Shown here: positions 62,816-64,000 of the stretch, piece after piece
Position numbering within the stretch: position 1 is the first letter of the stretch
Layout of the letters: every line of letters begins with the position of its first letter
Source of the DNA: Neotamlana laminarinivorans
GTDB taxonomy: Bacteria; Bacteroidota; Bacteroidia; Flavobacteriales; Flavobacteriaceae
DNA length: 64,000 bases
Direction of reading: 5' to 3'
Assembly: GCF_020523925.1 (NCBI RefSeq)
Contig: NZ_JAJAPW010000005.1
Span: forward strand, 62,001-126,000
Program-made: the position numbers and the translations under genes
Notes under the pieces: generated by a model
Seen by the model: only the letters and a program-made list of their open reading frames with translations
Databases searched by the model: none
Told to the model about the DNA's origin: nothing

Positions 62816-64000
62816 ATGAGTTTTTTAAAAAAAATAATTTTAAGCATTATTATAACAACAGCATTTTACCGTTTAAACGCACAAAATAATATTCAAATCG
62901 ATGCAACTAAGCAAGGAGAAATATTTAATCATTATTGGAGTAAAATGGTTGGAGCTGGTAGAGCAAACGAAGCTTTGCGAGCTGGTTGGCTAGAGCAAAT
63001 GCAACAAGTACAAGAAAATTGTGGTTTCCAGTATGTACGATTTCATGGGTTGTTTCACGATGATATGTTTCCGGTAATTATAGAAAATGGAAAAACCGTA
63101 TATAATTGGCAATATATTGATGATGTTTTTGATAGACTCTTAGATTTAAATGTAAAGCCTTTTGTAGAATTAGCTTTTTTACCAACTAGTATGGCTGCTA
63201 AAAATTCTAAAACTGTTTTCTGGTGGAAAGCTAAAGTAACTCCAAAAGAAGATACCTTTACACAATGGCACGAATTAATTAAAGCTTTTACGCTACATTG
63301 TGTAGATCGTTACGGTATAAATGAGGTGCTTACATGGTATTTTGAGGTCTGGAACGAACCCAATCTTTATCCTTTTTTTTGGCACGGAACAAAATCGCAA
63401 TATTTCGAGTTGTATAAGCAATCTGCTTTGGCTATAAAAAGTGTTGATGAGCGATTAAAAGTGGGAGGTCCCTCTACAAGTAATTTTGTTCCCGATGCTC
63501 GATTCGATAATGAAATTATAAACAATCATGTCTCAGAAGAAATATTTAAAATTGAAGATATAAATGCCCTAGAATGGCACGGCGTATGGATTGAAGATTT
63601 TTTAAAATACTGTAAAAAAGAAAATTTACCAGTAGATTTTGTGTCTACACATCCATATCCAACAGATTATGCTTTTAATCCAGAAACAGGTAAAGGTCGT
63701 GGGCTTACTCGCTACGTACACTCTTTAAAAGAAGATTTAGTATGGCTTAATAAAACTATAGCAAAAAGTGCATATCCAAATGCAGAAATACATTTAACAG
63801 AATGGAATACTAGCCCAAGCAGTCGAGATGCCATGCACGATCGTTTACCTGCTGCAGCATACATTGTAAAATCAAATTTAGACTGTATTGGCTTAACAAA
63901 CTCTTTAGCATTCTGGACTTTTACAGATATTTTTGAAGAAAAAGGAGGCGCATCCAGTATTTTTCATGGGGGTTTTGGTATGATAAATTATCAAGGCTTA
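62816..64000 (+). CDS. Glycoside hydrolase family 39 (partial, cut by the window edge)
   Basis: 395 codons from the ATG at 62816 to the window edge, still open. An ATG at 62811 is rejected because it meets a stop after two codons. A signal peptide (IILSIIITTAFYRLNAQ) is followed by the GH39 barrel: MVGAGRANEALRAGW, CGFQYVRFHGLFHDDM, the acid/base E181 in WYFEVWNEPNLYPFFW, and the nucleophile E329 in EIHLTEWNTSPSSRD. The family includes beta-xylosidases and alpha-L-iduronidases; marine PUL members act on sulfated or uronate-containing glycans. It has its own upstream region (174 bp after the LRR gene). Confidence 0.92.
   Translation, partial: MSFLKKIILSIIITTAFYRLNAQNNIQIDATKQGEIFNHYWSKMVGAGRANEALRAGWLEQMQQVQENCGFQYVRFHGLFHDDMFPVIIENGKTVYNWQYIDDVFDRLLDLNVKPFVELAFLPTSMAAKNSKTVFWWKAKVTPKEDTFTQWHELIKAFTLHCVDRYGINEVLTWYFEVWNEPNLYPFFWHGTKSQYFELYKQSALAIKSVDERLKVGGPSTSNFVPDARFDNEIINNHVSEEIFKIEDINALEWHGVWIEDFLKYCKKENLPVDFVSTHPYPTDYAFNPETGKGRGLTRYVHSLKEDLVWLNKTIAKSAYPNAEIHLTEWNTSPSSRDAMHDRLPAAAYIVKSNLDCIGLTNSLAFWTFTDIFEEKGGASSIFHGGFGMINYQGL

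Noticed and set aside
1-64000. CRISPR arrays, IS elements, prophage or integrase genes
   Set aside because: No direct-repeat/spacer arrays, transposase or integrase sequences were seen.

Overview
The window is a low-GC, gene-dense chromosome segment of a marine member of the Flavobacteriaceae (Bacteroidota). The evidence is: vegetative promoters of the Bacteroidota type (TAnnTTTG -7 element), the near absence of Shine-Dalgarno sequences, a type IX secretion (T9SS) plug protein and several T9SS C-terminal sorting domains, a SusC/SusD pair, a sodium-pumping NADH:quinone reductase, and a polysaccharide utilization locus (PUL) with three sulfatases. I cannot name the species. I saw no IS element, prophage, CRISPR array or replication origin.

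Positions 1-9.4 kb are mixed core genes: a small conserved protein, tRNA-Thr(TGT), a DUF4369 lipoprotein, a VanX-like D-Ala-D-Ala dipeptidase, a DEAD-box helicase, pruA, an NRDE/TANGO2 gene overlapping a possible permuted papain-fold gene, apaG and a T9SS plug protein. The 617-bp gap at 1351-1967 is not empty. It holds a good sigma-54-type -24/-12 element followed about 100 nt later by an intrinsic terminator, then a vegetative -7 element followed about 150 nt later by a second terminator. These look like two small RNA genes.

Positions 9.5-15.7 kb hold a complete nqrABCDEF operon. The FMN-attachment threonines are visible in NqrB and NqrC, and the matching flavin transferase gene apbE lies nearby at 19.5 kb. 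Positions 15.8-34 kb hold a PAS histidine kinase, a TPR membrane protein, a likely minus-strand operon (gpmI, HAD phosphatase, map, DUF3050, methyltransferase, DUF423), peptidases (M48, PepE, M1), two GNAT genes (one with no canonical start codon), tRNA-Gly(TCC), tatA, and a TPR-hybrid histidine kinase whose promoter is overlapped by a perfect 10-bp inverted repeat.

Positions 36.4-64 kb form one large PUL, cut by the right edge. It encodes two homologous right-handed beta-helix proteins (one with CBM6 modules, an F-type lectin domain and a T9SS signal; one short and without a T9SS signal), a GH31 with a PA14 insert, three formylglycine-type sulfatases, an alginate-lyase-fold protein with CBM6, F-lectin and T9SS domains, a GH30-like protein, SusC, SusD, two surface lipoproteins, a BspA-type LRR protein with a T9SS signal, and a partial GH39. 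The parts suggest a sulfated, uronate-containing heteropolysaccharide, perhaps bearing fucose or fucose-like sugars. T9SS enzymes would cut and bind it outside the cell, SusCD would import oligosaccharides, and periplasmic sulfatases, the GH enzymes and the short beta-helix protein would finish the job. The beta-helix pair is the best candidate for an undescribed carbohydrate-active enzyme family.
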